From Persicaria tinctoria (Eukaryota; Streptophyta; Magnoliopsida; Caryophyllales; Polygonaceae), in contig JBANSL010000018.1 of NCBI GenBank assembly GCA_037127255.1, forward strand, positions 17,333,175 through 17,397,174: a stretch of DNA of 64,000 nucleotides. The letters run 5' to 3'. Under the pieces are notes generated by a model. The model worked only from the letters and a program-made list of their open reading frames with translations. It did not search any database and was not told where the DNA came from. Shown piece by piece: positions 46,601 through 59,454 of the stretch; position 1 is the stretch's first letter, and the number at the start of each line of letters is the position of its first letter. A program made the translations under genes and the position numbers.

Positions 46601-49600
46601 GCTGCTGTTATTTAAGATGGATATAAGCCAGTTGTGAAAATCTAGTAAATAGGCTACTAGCAAAAGGTGGATCTGCTGTTATTTAAGATGGATATAAGCC
46701 AGGTGGATCTGCTGTTAGGAATTTAGCTATTCCCAGGAAGCAAATAGCTTGATTTACCACAATCCAGATTCGAACTTATATGCTTCAACCTAAAAGGTTA
46801 AAAAAAATTGTTGTACCGTTGTTTACTTGTGAGGCATCCTAGCTCACAAATATAATTATATATGGGTAAGAACTTTTTCGTGATAATCCATACAAGTGTT
46901 GTAAAGTTTTGGAACACAACAAAATACTTGCATCTAAATACAGTATTTGAATACTTGAAGTCTTACACATGGATGCCAAATATGAACTCACATTGCTAGA
47001 AAGCCATCACTGACTCGGTCCTTCCACAGTTTGCTCTTGGCATCACTCGCTTCAGATATCAACTTTGCACCAACTCTCCTTTTAACTGAAACAGACAGAA
47101 GTTAACGCACAACCTCTAGTGTTTAGCCGACTGGTTTTCTTTACTTGTTTCATCATGGATAAATACAATTGTCTTACTCTTACCAAGAAAGCCAAATTTT
47201 CTTTTATCCTCGTCTGCACTTTCAGCATTTTCCTAAAAGCAACGAAAACCAAAAGATGCATATAATTCATTGTAATTCTTCAAGAAGGTGTAGCCATGAA
47301 CTTGAAAGACACCTTAAACTAAAGCAAAGATGTGATTGTGGACTACCTTGGCACTAATTTTATCACCATGGCTAGTTTTCCTTGAAACTGGAAACGACTT
47401 CCTATAAATAACCATAAGAAACAATAGTGTTGGTTGGATCAGATGCATTCAAGGAATATTTTAAACAAATAAATCAATTATATATTCAGAAAATCACCAA
47501 CCTCGCAACTTGATTAGTAGTCTTGCCTTTACACCTGAAAATAAATGGTAGTAATGTTTAGACAAAAAAAAAAAGTAACCAGGGAATGGACTTCTAACTA
47601 TATCTGAGGATGAAGACATGAAGTAGCTACTGAGTTTGGAAAATATTACAGATCTTTGTTGGGTTCCTCTTCACAATGCAGGGACATTGATAAAAACATT
47701 GTTCAGAATGGTGGTTCTCTACTCAGTCAGTAAGTTGATTTGCTAGTTCAGGAAGTTACAGAAGCTGAAATAAAAATGAGCCTATGGGATATTGGAGATG
47801 ATAAGTCACCAGGACCTGATGGATTCACTTCCAAATTCTTCAAAAATACTTGGCAACTAACAAGGTCTTATGTATGCAATGCAGCCAAGGAGTTCTTCAG
47901 ATCAGAAGACCTCTTAAAACAGATTAACCATACAGCAATCTCTCTGATAGCTAAGAAGGCTTATGCCTGCAAAGTTGAGGATTACAGACCTATCTCATGC
48001 TGCAATGTCCTCTATAAAATTATTTCTAAAGTGCTAGCCAACAGACTCAGCCCCCACCTGAGTACCTTAGTATCACCTGCTCAAGCTGGGTTCATTAGTG
48101 GGAGATTAATGGGGGAAAAGGTAATGCTGCAACAGGAAATGTTAAGGAAATATGCAAGGAAAAGAATCAGCCTGGGATGTCTTCTGAAAATAGATCTAAG
48201 AAAGGCTTATGATACTCGGTCATGGAGCTTCCTCAATAATATGCTCACTGAACTTCATTTTCCAGAAATCTACTCTTATTAAAAGAATTATTGATGCTTG
48301 TAATCTCCTATTTTAAATTGCAGGGATCCTAGCAGAAGCAGAATCACTCCTCCACCAGTGGAGCCCAAATGACAAACTGAGCATGAATCAAGTATATAAT
48401 GCAATCAGGAAAAGAGGAGCAAGAAAGCCATGGTGCAACATCATTTGGGATAACAAAATGACCCCTAAACACTCCTTTATTGCATGGCTTGCTGCAAAGA
48501 AGAAGCTAGCAGCAAAAGATCAGATCACATATAGGGAGATTGACCATACTTGCTCTCTATGAACCCTTGAGCCTGAAACTAGAGCACACTTATTCTTCTC
48601 TCGCACTCACAAGTCTACTACTTGGTTGCAGATTAGGAAATGAATGAATATCAAAAGAGAAATGAAGACACTGGACAGTGCACTAAAATGGATAAAGAAG
48701 GATAGCCAAAAAGGGATGGAAAGGCAAAGCAAAAAGAATGACACTAGGAGCAACCGTCTACTACAGTCTACATCTGGACAAATAGAAACATGAAAACAAA
48801 ATGAAGACAACAGATGAGATAGTGCAGCTGATCAAGACTCATGTGTATAAGATTCTGCAATCCTCATACCTACTACATTTCCACCAGTCTATCATACTCC
48901 AGGACCCAAATGAAGATTAGAGTGAACGCAATAAGGAATCAACCCTTAAAAGGAAAGAAGAAATCAAAAGGTGCAAGCCAGGGGACTAAAGAAAAACCAG
49001 AAGAACTCTGAGGACAATTTTTTATCAGGAGATGAGCTAAAGATTATTTCCGAAACTTGACACCCATCATCTTTTTGCAAATTGTCAAGCTTGTAATATG
49101 TTTAGCCTTTATAGCTTCCTCCTTTCCAGGGAATTCTAGGGGTACTAATGTATTGCTTTGCAACATCCTTGATGGCATAGCTGAAGGGGATGTTTCAAAG
49201 CACTACATTGGTGTGTGTGTCCAAGTTCTGAACTTCTGATAGCTTTGGCTTGAGGAGATTGGACCCATACTAGACAATGTCTGAATACCCCTCATGATAG
49301 AACCTCGTGTAAGCTAATTCCCACGCGAGTATAGGCTGCTCTAGGTGTGTGTGTGTCCAAGTTCTGATAGTCTTGGCTTGAGGAGATTGGATCCATACTG
49401 GACAATGTCCAAATACCCCTCATGATAGAACCTCGTGTAAGCTAATTCCCACACGAGTATAGGCTGCTCTAGAAGCTCATACAGCTCCATTTTGATAGCA
49501 AACAAACCCTATGGTACCTTAAAATCTTGTAAATATTTCTAAAGTTTTCAATATTTTAACCTTCAAAATCAAAAATCAAAAAAAAGCATATCATACTTAA

Positions 49601-52600
49601 ACAACTAAAGGGAACATATACATGCATATACCTCGCATTCATACTTTTGCAATCTTGAGCCTTTGGCTTCTGGAAACTTGTGGTGGCCCTCGTAGGTATG
49701 TTATTGCCTACTGTAATGCACAATTATAAATTTTGTGCCATAACAAAATAAGATTCATAAGAGCATGTAAAGAATCATTTTTTACCTTTACCAGAAGAAT
49801 GAGAAATATCAATATCATGAGCTGTTCTCGCTGTTCTTTTTCCCTATGGACAGCAACAAACAGGATATAGGAATCATCTCTTTTCATCTTAATTCACGTC
49901 TTACATGTGGTAGTCTTGGGAACAGGGAAAAAAAACATAAAGGTTGATTCATTTGCAGTGTGGGCCTGTGGGGCAATTACTTATACTATCGGTAAATACT
50001 AAATAGCACCCTCATTAACTTGGTGACATTTAGCTTCCCTAGTTCCCTCTACATCCTTGAAAATGATATGTTTTATTTTCAAGGGTTATAATTTTACTTT
50101 CGAGTGGGTGTATACCATGGATGCAGCAAGTGGGATTGCCTATTTCAAATCTCCCAAAGTAATATGCTACTCATAAAATGGTGTGTATCAGAAAAGTAGG
50201 ATATATTTAAAATCATCATGATGCTTCAAGATGGTTTAGAAATCAATTTCTGTTTTAAGTTTTGAGATTGAAAGCGAAAAGAATGGGAACAGTAGTCTTT
50301 TGTCAATTAAGTTTCAGAAGGACAAATTTGTTTAAAGGATGCAGGAAATACCAGATTTTTTTCATCTCTTACACTATTACGAATTTCAAAGCAGCAAAGG
50401 ATAAGATGCTGGATAAATGGTTACTTACCTCGATAGCTATAGAAAAAGTCTCAAGAATGCAAGATGATGTTCTTACCACTAAAGATTGGCTCAATGAAGC
50501 TCTGGAATTTTTCCCTCCAAACGAGGGCAACGTGGATGAATCCCTACATACAAAACAAGGTACAAGACTGATAATCAGCAATAAGAATGAAATACCCTAT
50601 GGATGTAAAACAAATATAAAATTAAAAAGTTCTTTCGTGTGTCTAATTGGTGATATATCATTTTTAATGAACTGAAGTCACTTAAAAAATAACAAAGAAG
50701 ATCGGATAGAGAATTGACTACAAAAAAAAATGTACACAAGAATACGAGTATTTAGCACATTGTCAAATACAAGCCCATGCATGTACATTATCTAAGATGG
50801 AAATAAGGATTTACGCAGATCTGGGCATGTCCTTCCATTCTGACAAACTCAGGAACCTCTAATGTTTCTCTAGGGACTTTTGGTTGAATTGCTTGTTGTG
50901 CATACTCATGGTCAACAAAGAGGGAAGCTTGATCCACTGCAATCAAATGCATATTTCTTGTCTACTCTATAACTCAGCAGGGAATCAGGGATACAAGTGC
51001 TACCATCCAGCGACCAAGAAAGTCTATGTTCTATTGATGTCACCTTTGCTCAAACTACAACTTTACACAAGTATACCCCTTGAATGGTGTTACTTCTAAG
51101 CCTATGGATTACCAACAACTTGTTTTGTCAGAAAACTAGATCCACAAGGACCACAAGACCAACATTCAAACCTTCATTGTCCCCGTTCAACCCTGAGTAC
51201 CCCACCTTGTTTGCAATGTTTTCCTAGGTCTATTCAAGAGATAAGAGGACCATTCTGGTCCCCGAGCAGGAACTATCTTCTTAACCAACCACTGGACCTG
51301 AGAGCATCACACAAGAAAGTACATTTTTCAGAACCTCACTCTATCTCTCATCCTGATTGTCCAGAAAAACCTGATTTGGAGTTACCCATTGCCCTTAGAA
51401 AAAGCAAACACTCTTGCACAAAAACTCCTCTTCATCCTTTAGCCAACCATGTTTCCTCACATTGTTCCTCTTCCTCTCACAAAAAAATCCATACAAGACC
51501 TAACCTGAAACCCCATTCCCAAGAATGTTTCACAAAAAAATGCATCGTTTCACTTCCTCTCACAAAACATTCATACAAGACCTAAACTAATCTTTAACCT
51601 CTGCTTTCTCGTATTTTAAGTGGTTGATCTCTACCAACCAACTTGAGAGGGAGTGTTAACTATTACACAAATATCAACCAATAGGAAAGCCATATATACA
51701 CTCACCTTACTATAAAGCTATCACTGACACGATCCTCCTGCAGTTTGCTCTTGGCATCACTTGCTCGAGATACAAATGCTCCAACTCTTTTTTTTACTAA
51801 AATAGAGAGAAGTTTAGAAACAAACTGAATTTAGCCTGTAGGTCTTCTTTACCTAGTACAGTGAGAAAATAATTGCTTACCAGGAAAACCATACTTTCGT
51901 TTATCTTGCTCTGCACTTTCAGCACTTCCCTACAAGTGATATAGCCCGGAAGATGCATCATTGTAATTTTCAAGAAATTGTCGCTGTGAATTAGAAAGAT
52001 ATTTAGACACCTGAAGTTTCAGTTATTGCGCTACCTTAGGATTACTTTTATCACCATGGATAGCTTTCCTTGAAACTGGAAACGATGCCCTACAAACAAT
52101 CATGACAATAGAGAAGCGATAATATTGAAGCAAATGGAGGAGAAAAATATGTGGACCAAACAAATGAATTATTATTCAGCAAATCACCTACCTCGCAACT
52201 TGATTACTACTCTTGGTTTTACACCTGATTGATTAATGATAATGATGTTTAGAGGAAGAGCAACAAACAAGGAAGATCTTTCAAACAATAATCAACAGAA
52301 ACAAATCTAGAATATTATCGAACTTAAGAACCTAAAGGAAGCATAAACAAATTTAGAATAACATTGAACTTAAGAACCTAAAGGTTACAGAACAAATATA
52401 TACCTATCCTTCATACTTTTGCAAACTTGAGAGCTTGAGCTGGCTGTTGAAGATATGTTGTCAATGACTGCCCAAAGCACATTTATAATTTATGAAGAAC
52501 TGGTGCATATTTTTCCATATAACTCAAGCCCACAAAGTATCACTTTACCTTTACCTGAAGCCTGAGAACTATCAACACCATGAGCTGTGTTTGCAGTCCT

Positions 52601-55446
52601 TTGCCCCTACACAGAAACAAACAGGAAATAGGAATCATCCTAGTAGATGGGATAAGAGGGCAATGCTACTGCAACTATCAGAAAATAACATCATATTTAA
52701 ATTGGTGATATTAAGCTTCTTTCTAAATTTCCAAAAGAAAAACATTATTTTGCATCCGTTCATTAGAGTTCCAATACAGGCATGTCATGGTTGCTGCAAG
52801 TAAGGTTACCCAAGTATTGCCTCCCCAGAGTAGGATTTTATCCTTTTAAGTGGTGTTTATGTGAAAAGGATAAACATTGACCAACCATGATGCTTCATAT
52901 GGTACAGAAATCAAATTCAATTCTGTTAAGTTTTGAGATTGTAAGCAACCAGTTTGGCCAAGATTAGCCTTTTTGGCAATTAAGTTTAAGGACTGGTCAT
53001 ATTTAGGTGGAGATAAAACCATTTTCTTAGGTAAAAGTACAGAAACTTCCGAGATCAGCTCATGCCTTTCTAGTTTTGAAACAGTAAAGGACTGAGTCCT
53101 GGGTGGAGTGGTAGTGACCTTGTTACTTATTAGGACGGTACAGGAATATGTTTTCATGAATGTAAGATGATGTTCTTACCATTAAAGATTGGCTCAATGT
53201 AGCACTGGAGTTTCTTCTCCTCAAATTCTGCGAATCCCTACAGAAAACCCATAGCAAGAATTACAGAAAATAAGTAAATCGGTAACAACGTGGAAATAAT
53301 ATTCAAAAAAATATTAACCAGTTCTTTCATGATTCTGATTAATGGAGAGTATGATAGTCATGCATGGATTCGAAGCTTTTAATTCATTTGCAAGGTTAAT
53401 GGACTAGGTCGTTGCATTTCTTTGGTAACCATTTATCAAACAGAGGATTCCTAAACCCTATTTAGCTTTTCATTTAGTAACCACAAAGATGTGCTTCCAT
53501 AAATGCGGAAAAAAATATACAATATGGAACTTTTATATATAAAAAGATTGATCACTACTCCACTGGTAACAATGATTGACGAATCTTAGATTCCCTTAAC
53601 AAACATGAAGAATAGTACCTCCTACAATTTTCGTGAATATTTGCTTCTTACCAGAAATAAGCACAAGATTAAATGGTGTTATAGGGGGGGAACTTTTAAT
53701 AATGTAAGTGCCTCCACAAATACATGCTACAATTGTCCAACTCTTAACAGTGTATGTCATGCTTGAATCAGCTTAGACAGATATGGATTTAAAACAGAAA
53801 TTATTGCTAGAAAGACAAAAATATTAGTAAACTCACTTTGTAAAAGTACCAAACACATTTTTCTTCACACTGCAATAGAAATATGAAAGTTCAATTAGTT
53901 ATGTGGATCTTCAGAAGAAGAAGAAACTACAAGTCAGAAAATTGTTACTTTCATTTAACGGAAGCCACTAGCATTTGTTTCAAAACAAAATAAATGCACA
54001 ATCTTGGTTGGAATATGTACTTACACTAGCTGTGAGCCACCATGTAGATTGACAATAGAGGTTCTTGCAACATTACTTAGATCAGCCAATGCTTTCCTCC
54101 CAACATGCAATTTCACTAAAACAAGAAGTGTTAGGGATCATATCTGTAAGACATCAACTGTAATATGTAAAACTAGTATCATGAAGATCATACTCGAAGT
54201 ATCAAGCTTCCTTCCGTTGGGCTCAATAGTAGGACCCTTCAAATCAACAAAGGGAAACAAAGAAACTAGTGGGTTTACTGACATAGAATAGCTAAAGAAA
54301 AAGGTATCAGTGAAGTTAGTAAGATATTGTACTACCTTTGAGTTGTTATCTTTTAACTCCCTTGTTGTTTTCTTCAATACAGTGGATTTCCTTCTACAAG
54401 GAAGAGATGCAATGAGCCTTTTCAGAAATAAAACACGATCTTCATAAAGGAGACTACATTTGTATCTATCGGAACTTCCATAGGTCTAGTGACCACTGGA
54501 AGATAATGTTAGATTCAGAGGACTGATTCTGAAGTTAAGATCACTAAATAAAGAACAAAAGGGAAGAAAACTGCAAAGTTTACACAGTAAAGGGCTAAAG
54601 GCAACCATTTTTCTTAGACCTTTCTCTAAGCCAATAAGCAAGGATCACTGGTGTGCAAACAGAAGAACCTGGATGCATATTCAAGAACCAGTCAGGTCAA
54701 CGCCCTTAAAGAAATTAGTTCCAGGCAATGTCTTCCCCAAACTACCCTAATGATCAGATCTATGGTTGTCTACTCACATAATAATTAGTAAGTCCTAACG
54801 CTCGAAGGGCAAAGTCCCAGGATAGCCAAAATTTTGTTGACAAAACATCCAACAGCTTCACATCCATAACCTTTTGTTTTTAGAACTCCTGAACATTTTG
54901 GATTGACAATGCAGGAAGCTTGAGCATAAGTTGCATAACTACCCTCTCAACATAAGTGACTACTTGATTGCAAGATGGACTTTAGCATCTAATATACCAT
55001 CATTACATCCAAAACCACTTGAATATACAAATACAACAGTAATTACATTCTTACGAAAGATAAAACGTCGAAAAGATTAAAATGGAAACATACAGAGCAA
55101 AAATGTATACTTACAAGCCTTTAACGCTGACAGTCTTAGGGCCAGAAGTAGAAATTTTCTCAGAATCTGAATAAATCCTGAGTTTACTCTTCAAAACTGT
55201 TGATAGAAACAACGAAATCAGCAAACAGAAATCAATTCACATACTGCAAACGGACTGATATTTCACTAGATCTGTGGCGTATACCTCTCGTTCTAGGACC
55301 AAAACCCTCTGAATCCTCCTTGCCCGCTACATCGACGGGCTTACCCTAAAAGCAATAGAACATTATTGTAACCAATAATCGTGTGGAGAGCAAAGACACG
55401 TAAATTGAAGTAGACTAGGGTTTTCCAGTACCGTAATTGGCTCCAT
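43674..55446 (-). CDS. CYCB3-1: B3-type cyclin with seven duplicated N-terminal exons, 798 aa
   Basis: Mitotic/meiotic cyclin that would activate a CDK. I chained 30 GT-AG exons from MEPIT (55446) to the stop (43674), total 2397 bases with all phases closing. C-terminal half, in order: [17 protein letters not shown] linker (exon 45723-45445), [86 protein letters not shown] and [10 protein letters not shown]: both cyclin folds, closest to plant CYCB3;1. A D-box RKALADLSN lies in exon 54115-54025. The N-terminus is low-complexity Lys/Ser-rich. Seven consecutive exons (53237-51706) recur as 50543-46992 in the same order and phases. Intron 47535-49631 contains an antisense LINE. Confidence 0.9.
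47600..49590 (+). mobile_element. L1-type LINE in a cyclin intron, antisense, internally deleted
   Basis: RT frame 47740-48280 ([52 protein letters not shown]), then a jump to the RT-associated region ([16 protein letters not shown]) with the YADD part missing. The 3' end (CAATATTTTAACCTTCAAAAT then A-rich) matches the LINE at 36800-39731, so both belong to one family. A 135-bp tandem duplication sits in its 3' region. Not functional. Confidence 0.85.
49205..49472 (+). repeat. 135-bp tandem duplication in LINE 3' region
   Basis: The block with GTGTGTCCAAGTTCTGA, GGCTTGAGGAGATTGGA and ATAGAACCTCGTGTAAGCTA occurs twice in a row, from about 49207 and again from about 49350. Confidence 0.82.
51211..51700 (+). 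mobile_element. Possible Copia-type retrotransposon 3' junction fragment
   Basis: The phrase ACTTGAGAGGGAGTGTTAAC (51641-51660) resembles a Copia polypurine tract followed by an LTR starting TGTTA at 51654. The open stretch upstream (51211-51585) shows no recognisable domain. Only about 45 bases could be LTR before the cyclin exon at 51706-51796, so it would be a small truncated remnant inside the intron. Confidence 0.3.
51706..53237 (-). repeat. Cyclin exon block, first copy (exons 8-14)
   Basis: Exons 53237-53180, 52606-52555, 52467-52404, 52224-52192, 52089-52035, 51929-51881 and 51796-51706, 402 coding bases (134 codons). Four of the seven exons have exactly the same length as their partner in the second copy (52, 33, 55, 49). 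Confidence 0.88.
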
Positions 55447-55789
55447 TGCAGATGCGATGCTTCCTAGTTCTGCAATTCAAGCCACTTCTGGAGAGGAAGT
55501 AACTTCACCAAAATTGCAAAGGCGATTATGAAAAGTTATGGAGGAACCGTGCAATCGAACCTGAATTTGTGATACGCAGGCTACAGATTGAGAAATGGCG
55601 GTGGATGAGGACTGGTTTTCTCCTCGATGAGCAAATCAGGAAGAGAGGATGTGGAAGCGGACACGGAGATGTAACTCGAACTGAAGCAGCGCCAATTGCA
55701 CTGTTTTTCAAATTTCCAATTTATTTACCAAAACATACGGTCTATTTGGAATTTTGGATTATCATTAATCATTACTTATAAGTTATAGG
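55447..55789. promoter_or_regulatory. Cyclin 5' flank, squeezed against the MULE
   Basis: Only about 340 bases separate the cyclin ATG from MULE-type sequence. A short open frame on either strand here is not recognisable and is probably leader. No M-phase MSA element (AACGG core) was identified with confidence. Confidence 0.4.
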
Positions 55790-56223
55790 GCTATTTGCAC
55801 AAATATACACTTTTTTTGCCGGGTTTGCACAAATACAACTTTTTTAGAAAATTTGCAAGAATACCATATGTGGTATTAGTGCAAATAGGAGGGGCAAATT
55901 GTTTTGCAGGTTGTCCCAAGAGGAGAGAGAGAGATTGGACATTGGATTGGGTGGGTGATTTTGGCGCCAAAATTGGAGGAGGTGAGGTGATGGGAAAGGG
56001 TTTCCCTCCATTTTTAAAGTGTAATAAGAGAGGAGGAGAGAGGCCATCATTTTCGGTGTCCCCGTGGAAAAGAGAGCTGGAGAAGAAGGCCGCCATTGGA
56101 GAAGAACCCATCCGCATTAAGGTCCAGTTGGTGAGCACGTGTCGGGCTCTTAATTAGTTCGTGTCAGTGTTCATAAACTTCCGTGTCACAGAGATATCTG
56201 AGAAACCCTAATTCTCAATTGCA

Positions 56224-59200
56224 ATGGGTAGGCTTCTCTTCTATTTCTCCTCATGTTTCGTGAAGAGTAGATACCCATTACCAATGGTGCTGATCCGAGT
56301 TTTGAATTGCAGGGCAAAACGCCAAAGTATGTGTGACTCTCAACTTCAACGGGCGTTGGTTGGTCGATGGTGCGGGGTGGGTGTATTATGGTGAAACAGA
56401 GTGGAAGAATGTGATAATTGAAGAGGGCATCGAGTTCGCCTCTCTGACTCAACTGTTGAGGGGGAAGGTCGGCCATGATTGTTCACGTGAAGATTGGCGG
56501 TTATCTTACATGCCAAAGGGGGAAGAAGCGGGTCATCCGATAACGATAGGTGATGACGACGACCTTGAGGCTTATAAGTTTCTCAACTCGATGTTTGGGG
56601 AACATCCATGGCCCATGGCGATATATATTGGTCCAGTGGTGAAAGAGAGGCTTCAAGTACCACAACCCGGCGTCGGGGAAGAATGCTTGAGTGGGCCTCG
56701 TAACTCTCAAAAGGTGGACGAGCTGGAGGCAGAAGGTAAGCCACAACCAAACCCTATGGTTGTAGATGTGGGGTTATATGGTGGAGGAGGGGTTAGCCAG
56801 TCAATAGGGATGACGAACGATATAAGGGTGAAAAACAATGTGGAAACGGGGTTGGGAAGGGGTGACAAAGATAAATGTGAGGGTGACAAAGGTATGGGTC
56901 CGGAGGTGATCCTCTTGGATGAGGTCATAGGGAAGAGGCAGGATGACGTTACTGAAAAGGGTTTTGGAACTGGTGACAGACGTATTTTTGAGGGTGACAA
57001 GGGTAAATGTCCATAGTCGAACCACATGGATGAGGTGATAGGGAAGAGACAGGAGGACGCTACTGAGAGCGGGTTTGGAACTGGTGAAAACCTTAAGAGT
57101 GTAGGTGACAAGGGTAAAGGCCCGGAAATGATCCAGTTGGGGGGGGGGTGATAGGGAAGAGCCAAGAGCACGCAGGTGACATAGGGTCTGGAACTGGTGA
57201 CATGGATATTCTTGAGGATGACATGGATATTCTTGAGGGTGACAGGTGTGATGGTCTAGATGTTATCCACTTGGGTGACACGGACTCCTACTCAGATGAC
57301 ACGGAAAAATGTGAAGGTGACAGGTATAAGGGGGTGGATCTCATAGCCATTAGCAGTGAGGAGGAGGACGAGGCGGAGGACTTCGATTCCAGAGTGAAGA
57401 GGGAAGAAGATTGTTCATATTATTATGACTGGGAGGATTATAAGGAAGACCAGGGTATGAGGGTGTCGTCCGAGGAGGACGAAGTTGAGGAGGAGGTGAT
57501 TAGGGAACTAGAAGATCGGGTTCCTAGGTCTAGCACATCCCCACCGTCGATGGAGAACGTAGAAGCTATGTTGGACAAAGCAACGCCTCGGACCCAGGAA
57601 CCACGACGGAATCTGACAGAAATTTTGGAGGGACAAATGTTCAGCTCGAAGGTAGAATTGCAGACTTGCCTGAAGTGGATTGCAGTGCAGAAGTGCTTCG
57701 AGTTCATAGTGAAGAGGTCGTGTAAGAAAACCTATTTAGTTGGTTGTTTGAACACCAAGTGCACGTGGATGTTAAGGGCGTCGACTTACCGGCGCACGAC
57801 AATGTGGTGCATCCGACAGTATGTCCAGGAGCATACATGTGACATGAGCATGATGCACAACCATAGCCGACATGCTACGTCGAACATGATTGGACGCAAC
57901 CTCGTGACCACGTAAGTGTTAATTTAGTTGCTAACAGCTATTTCTGTCACACAACATTATTCCCCATGTCACATGACGTAACTCACCATGACACCATTAT
58001 ATGCAGGTTCACCGGGACTCGAAAGGACCTCGTTCCCGAGCAAGTCCAGAGAATGACGAAGGCCGAGTATGGAGTATCGTGTTGCCACTGGAAGGCACGA
58101 AGGGCATGGCTGACAGCGAGGGAGGTGAAGCATGGGACCTACGAAGACAGTTATCGAGATATTATTCCATACTTGCACATGTTGGAGCAGACGAACCCTG
58201 GGACATATACTAAGTTAGAGCTGGACGCATCCCAAAGATTCAAGTACGCCTTTATTAGCTTCGGGGTATGGCGCAAGGCGATTCCCTACCTTCGAAAGGT
58301 AATACCCCGTGTCGGTATTAAAATATTGCATGTCACCTAACATACATAACCATGTCATCTAACCAACTGGTGTCGATATCCATGTCCAGGTGATTTCAGT
58401 TGATGGGAGTTTCCTGAAAGGGAAGTTCAGGGGCACGCTTCTATTTGCCACAGCCCAAGATGCAGACCACAGTATATACCCGATCGCTTTTGCGATTGTC
58501 GATGGTGAGAATCACGGGTCATGGGGCTTCTTCTTCAAGAACATGCTACATGTCGTCGAGGATACACCGGACTTAATGTTTGTCTCTGATCGGCATCTTA
58601 GTATCGTCAAAGGTTTGAGGGACAATTATGTGTTTGCTAAGCAAGGGGCCTGCCAATGGCATCTATTTCAGAATGCCAAGGTTAAATACAGGGGGGTGAC
58701 GGCCCTGCACACATTGTACTTAAAGGTGGCGAAGGCGTACACGAGGGCAGAGTTCGAGAAGCACTTTGCTGATTTTTGCGCTCAGGCACCCGGTGCGGGA
58801 TAATACCTAAGAGAGGCTGGATTCCATAACTGGGCCCGAGCATACTTCTTGGGGATGCGCTACAACATATTGACGACGAACAACTCCGAGTGTCTGAATT
58901 CGGTGTTCAAGGAGGCCCGCGACCTACCCATCACAGCCCTGATTGATGTTGTCATCGAAACAATATCCAAGTGGTTTAACGATCGACGGGAAAAAATCAC
59001 CAAATCGGCGGCGACGGTCAGCGATTACGTTCAAGGTGAGCTGCAAACGAGCTATGCGTTGGCAACATTCTTGGATGTCAGAGCCCTCAGCTCACACGAG
59101 TACACTGTCCGCAGAGGGTCCGCCACCTGGGTTGTGAACCTGTATGCCCGGATCTGCACATGCAAGCGGTTCGACATTGACCAGTTTCCGTGCCAGCACG

Positions 59201-59454
59201 CCATAGCGGCTTCAAGGTATCGAGGTAGCAATTTCTTCTCTCTCGTGAATGACTTCTACAAAGTCGCCGCATGGAAGGCATGTTACGAGAATGTGCTATA
59301 TCCGGTTCCTCCAAAAGAAGAGTGGCGAATCCCCCCAGCCATGTCCAGCGCGGTGTGTCTCCCCCCGGACGTGAAGCGACGCCCTGGTCGCCCTAAGATT
59401 TGTCGATACCCATCTCGGGGAGAATTTAGCCGTTCCAAGCGCCGTCGTTCTTAG
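56224..59454 (+). pseudogene. MULE transposase (PB1-like, MuDR, MULE, SWIM domains), disrupted
   Basis: DNA transposase of Mutator-like elements. Exons 56224-56227, 56313-57911, 58007-58298 and 58390-59454. Order: PB1-like N-domain (LNFNGRWLVDGAGWVYYG), an acidic Gly/Asp repeat region (about 56860-57340), the MuDR DNA-binding domain (MFSSKVELQTCLKWIAVQ to YVQEHTC), then the catalytic region: VDGSFLKGKF (first Asp), IVDGENHGSWGFF, SDRHLSIVKG (second Asp) and the CQWH element. It ends with a SWIM zinc finger (CTCKRF...CQHAIAA) and an RRPGRPK basic tail. Breaks: in-frame TAG at 57014-57016, a probable 1-base loss in a run of ten G (57139-57148), and in-frame TAA at 58801-58803, after which the same frame continues with YLREAGFHNWARAYFLG. 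Confidence 0.9.
56860..57340 (+). repeat. Imperfect coding repeat with GGTGACA words
   Basis: Within the transposase, about ten GGTGACA or GATGACA words in one frame encode GD-rich units such as GDKGK and GDMDILE. Larger units of about 120 bases (VIGKRQ ... FGTGD ... GDKGK) repeat three times. The G run at 57139-57148 lies in the third unit. Confidence 0.75.

Larger units (their letters stand above)
46992..50543 (-). repeat. Cyclin exon block, second copy (exons 15-21)
   Basis: Exons 50543-50477, 49843-49792, 49710-49632, 47534-47502, 47401-47347, 47232-47184 and 47085-46992, 429 coding bases (143 codons). Paired exons share motifs with the first copy: [62 protein letters not shown] and [16 protein letters not shown]. 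Enlarged by the LINE in one intron. Confidence 0.88.

Noticed and set aside
51211..51585. 124-codon open frame in a cyclin intron
   Set aside because: No recognisable domain and no splice evidence; reported only as part of a doubtful Copia fragment.
56707..57171. 154-codon Ser/Pro repeat protein on the - strand
   Set aside because: It is the complement of the repeated Gly/Asp region of the MULE transposase and has no independent support.
58801..58803. End of the MULE transposase at this stop
   Set aside because: The same frame continues into the conserved NNSECLN and SWIM regions, so the TAA is a lesion rather than the natural end.
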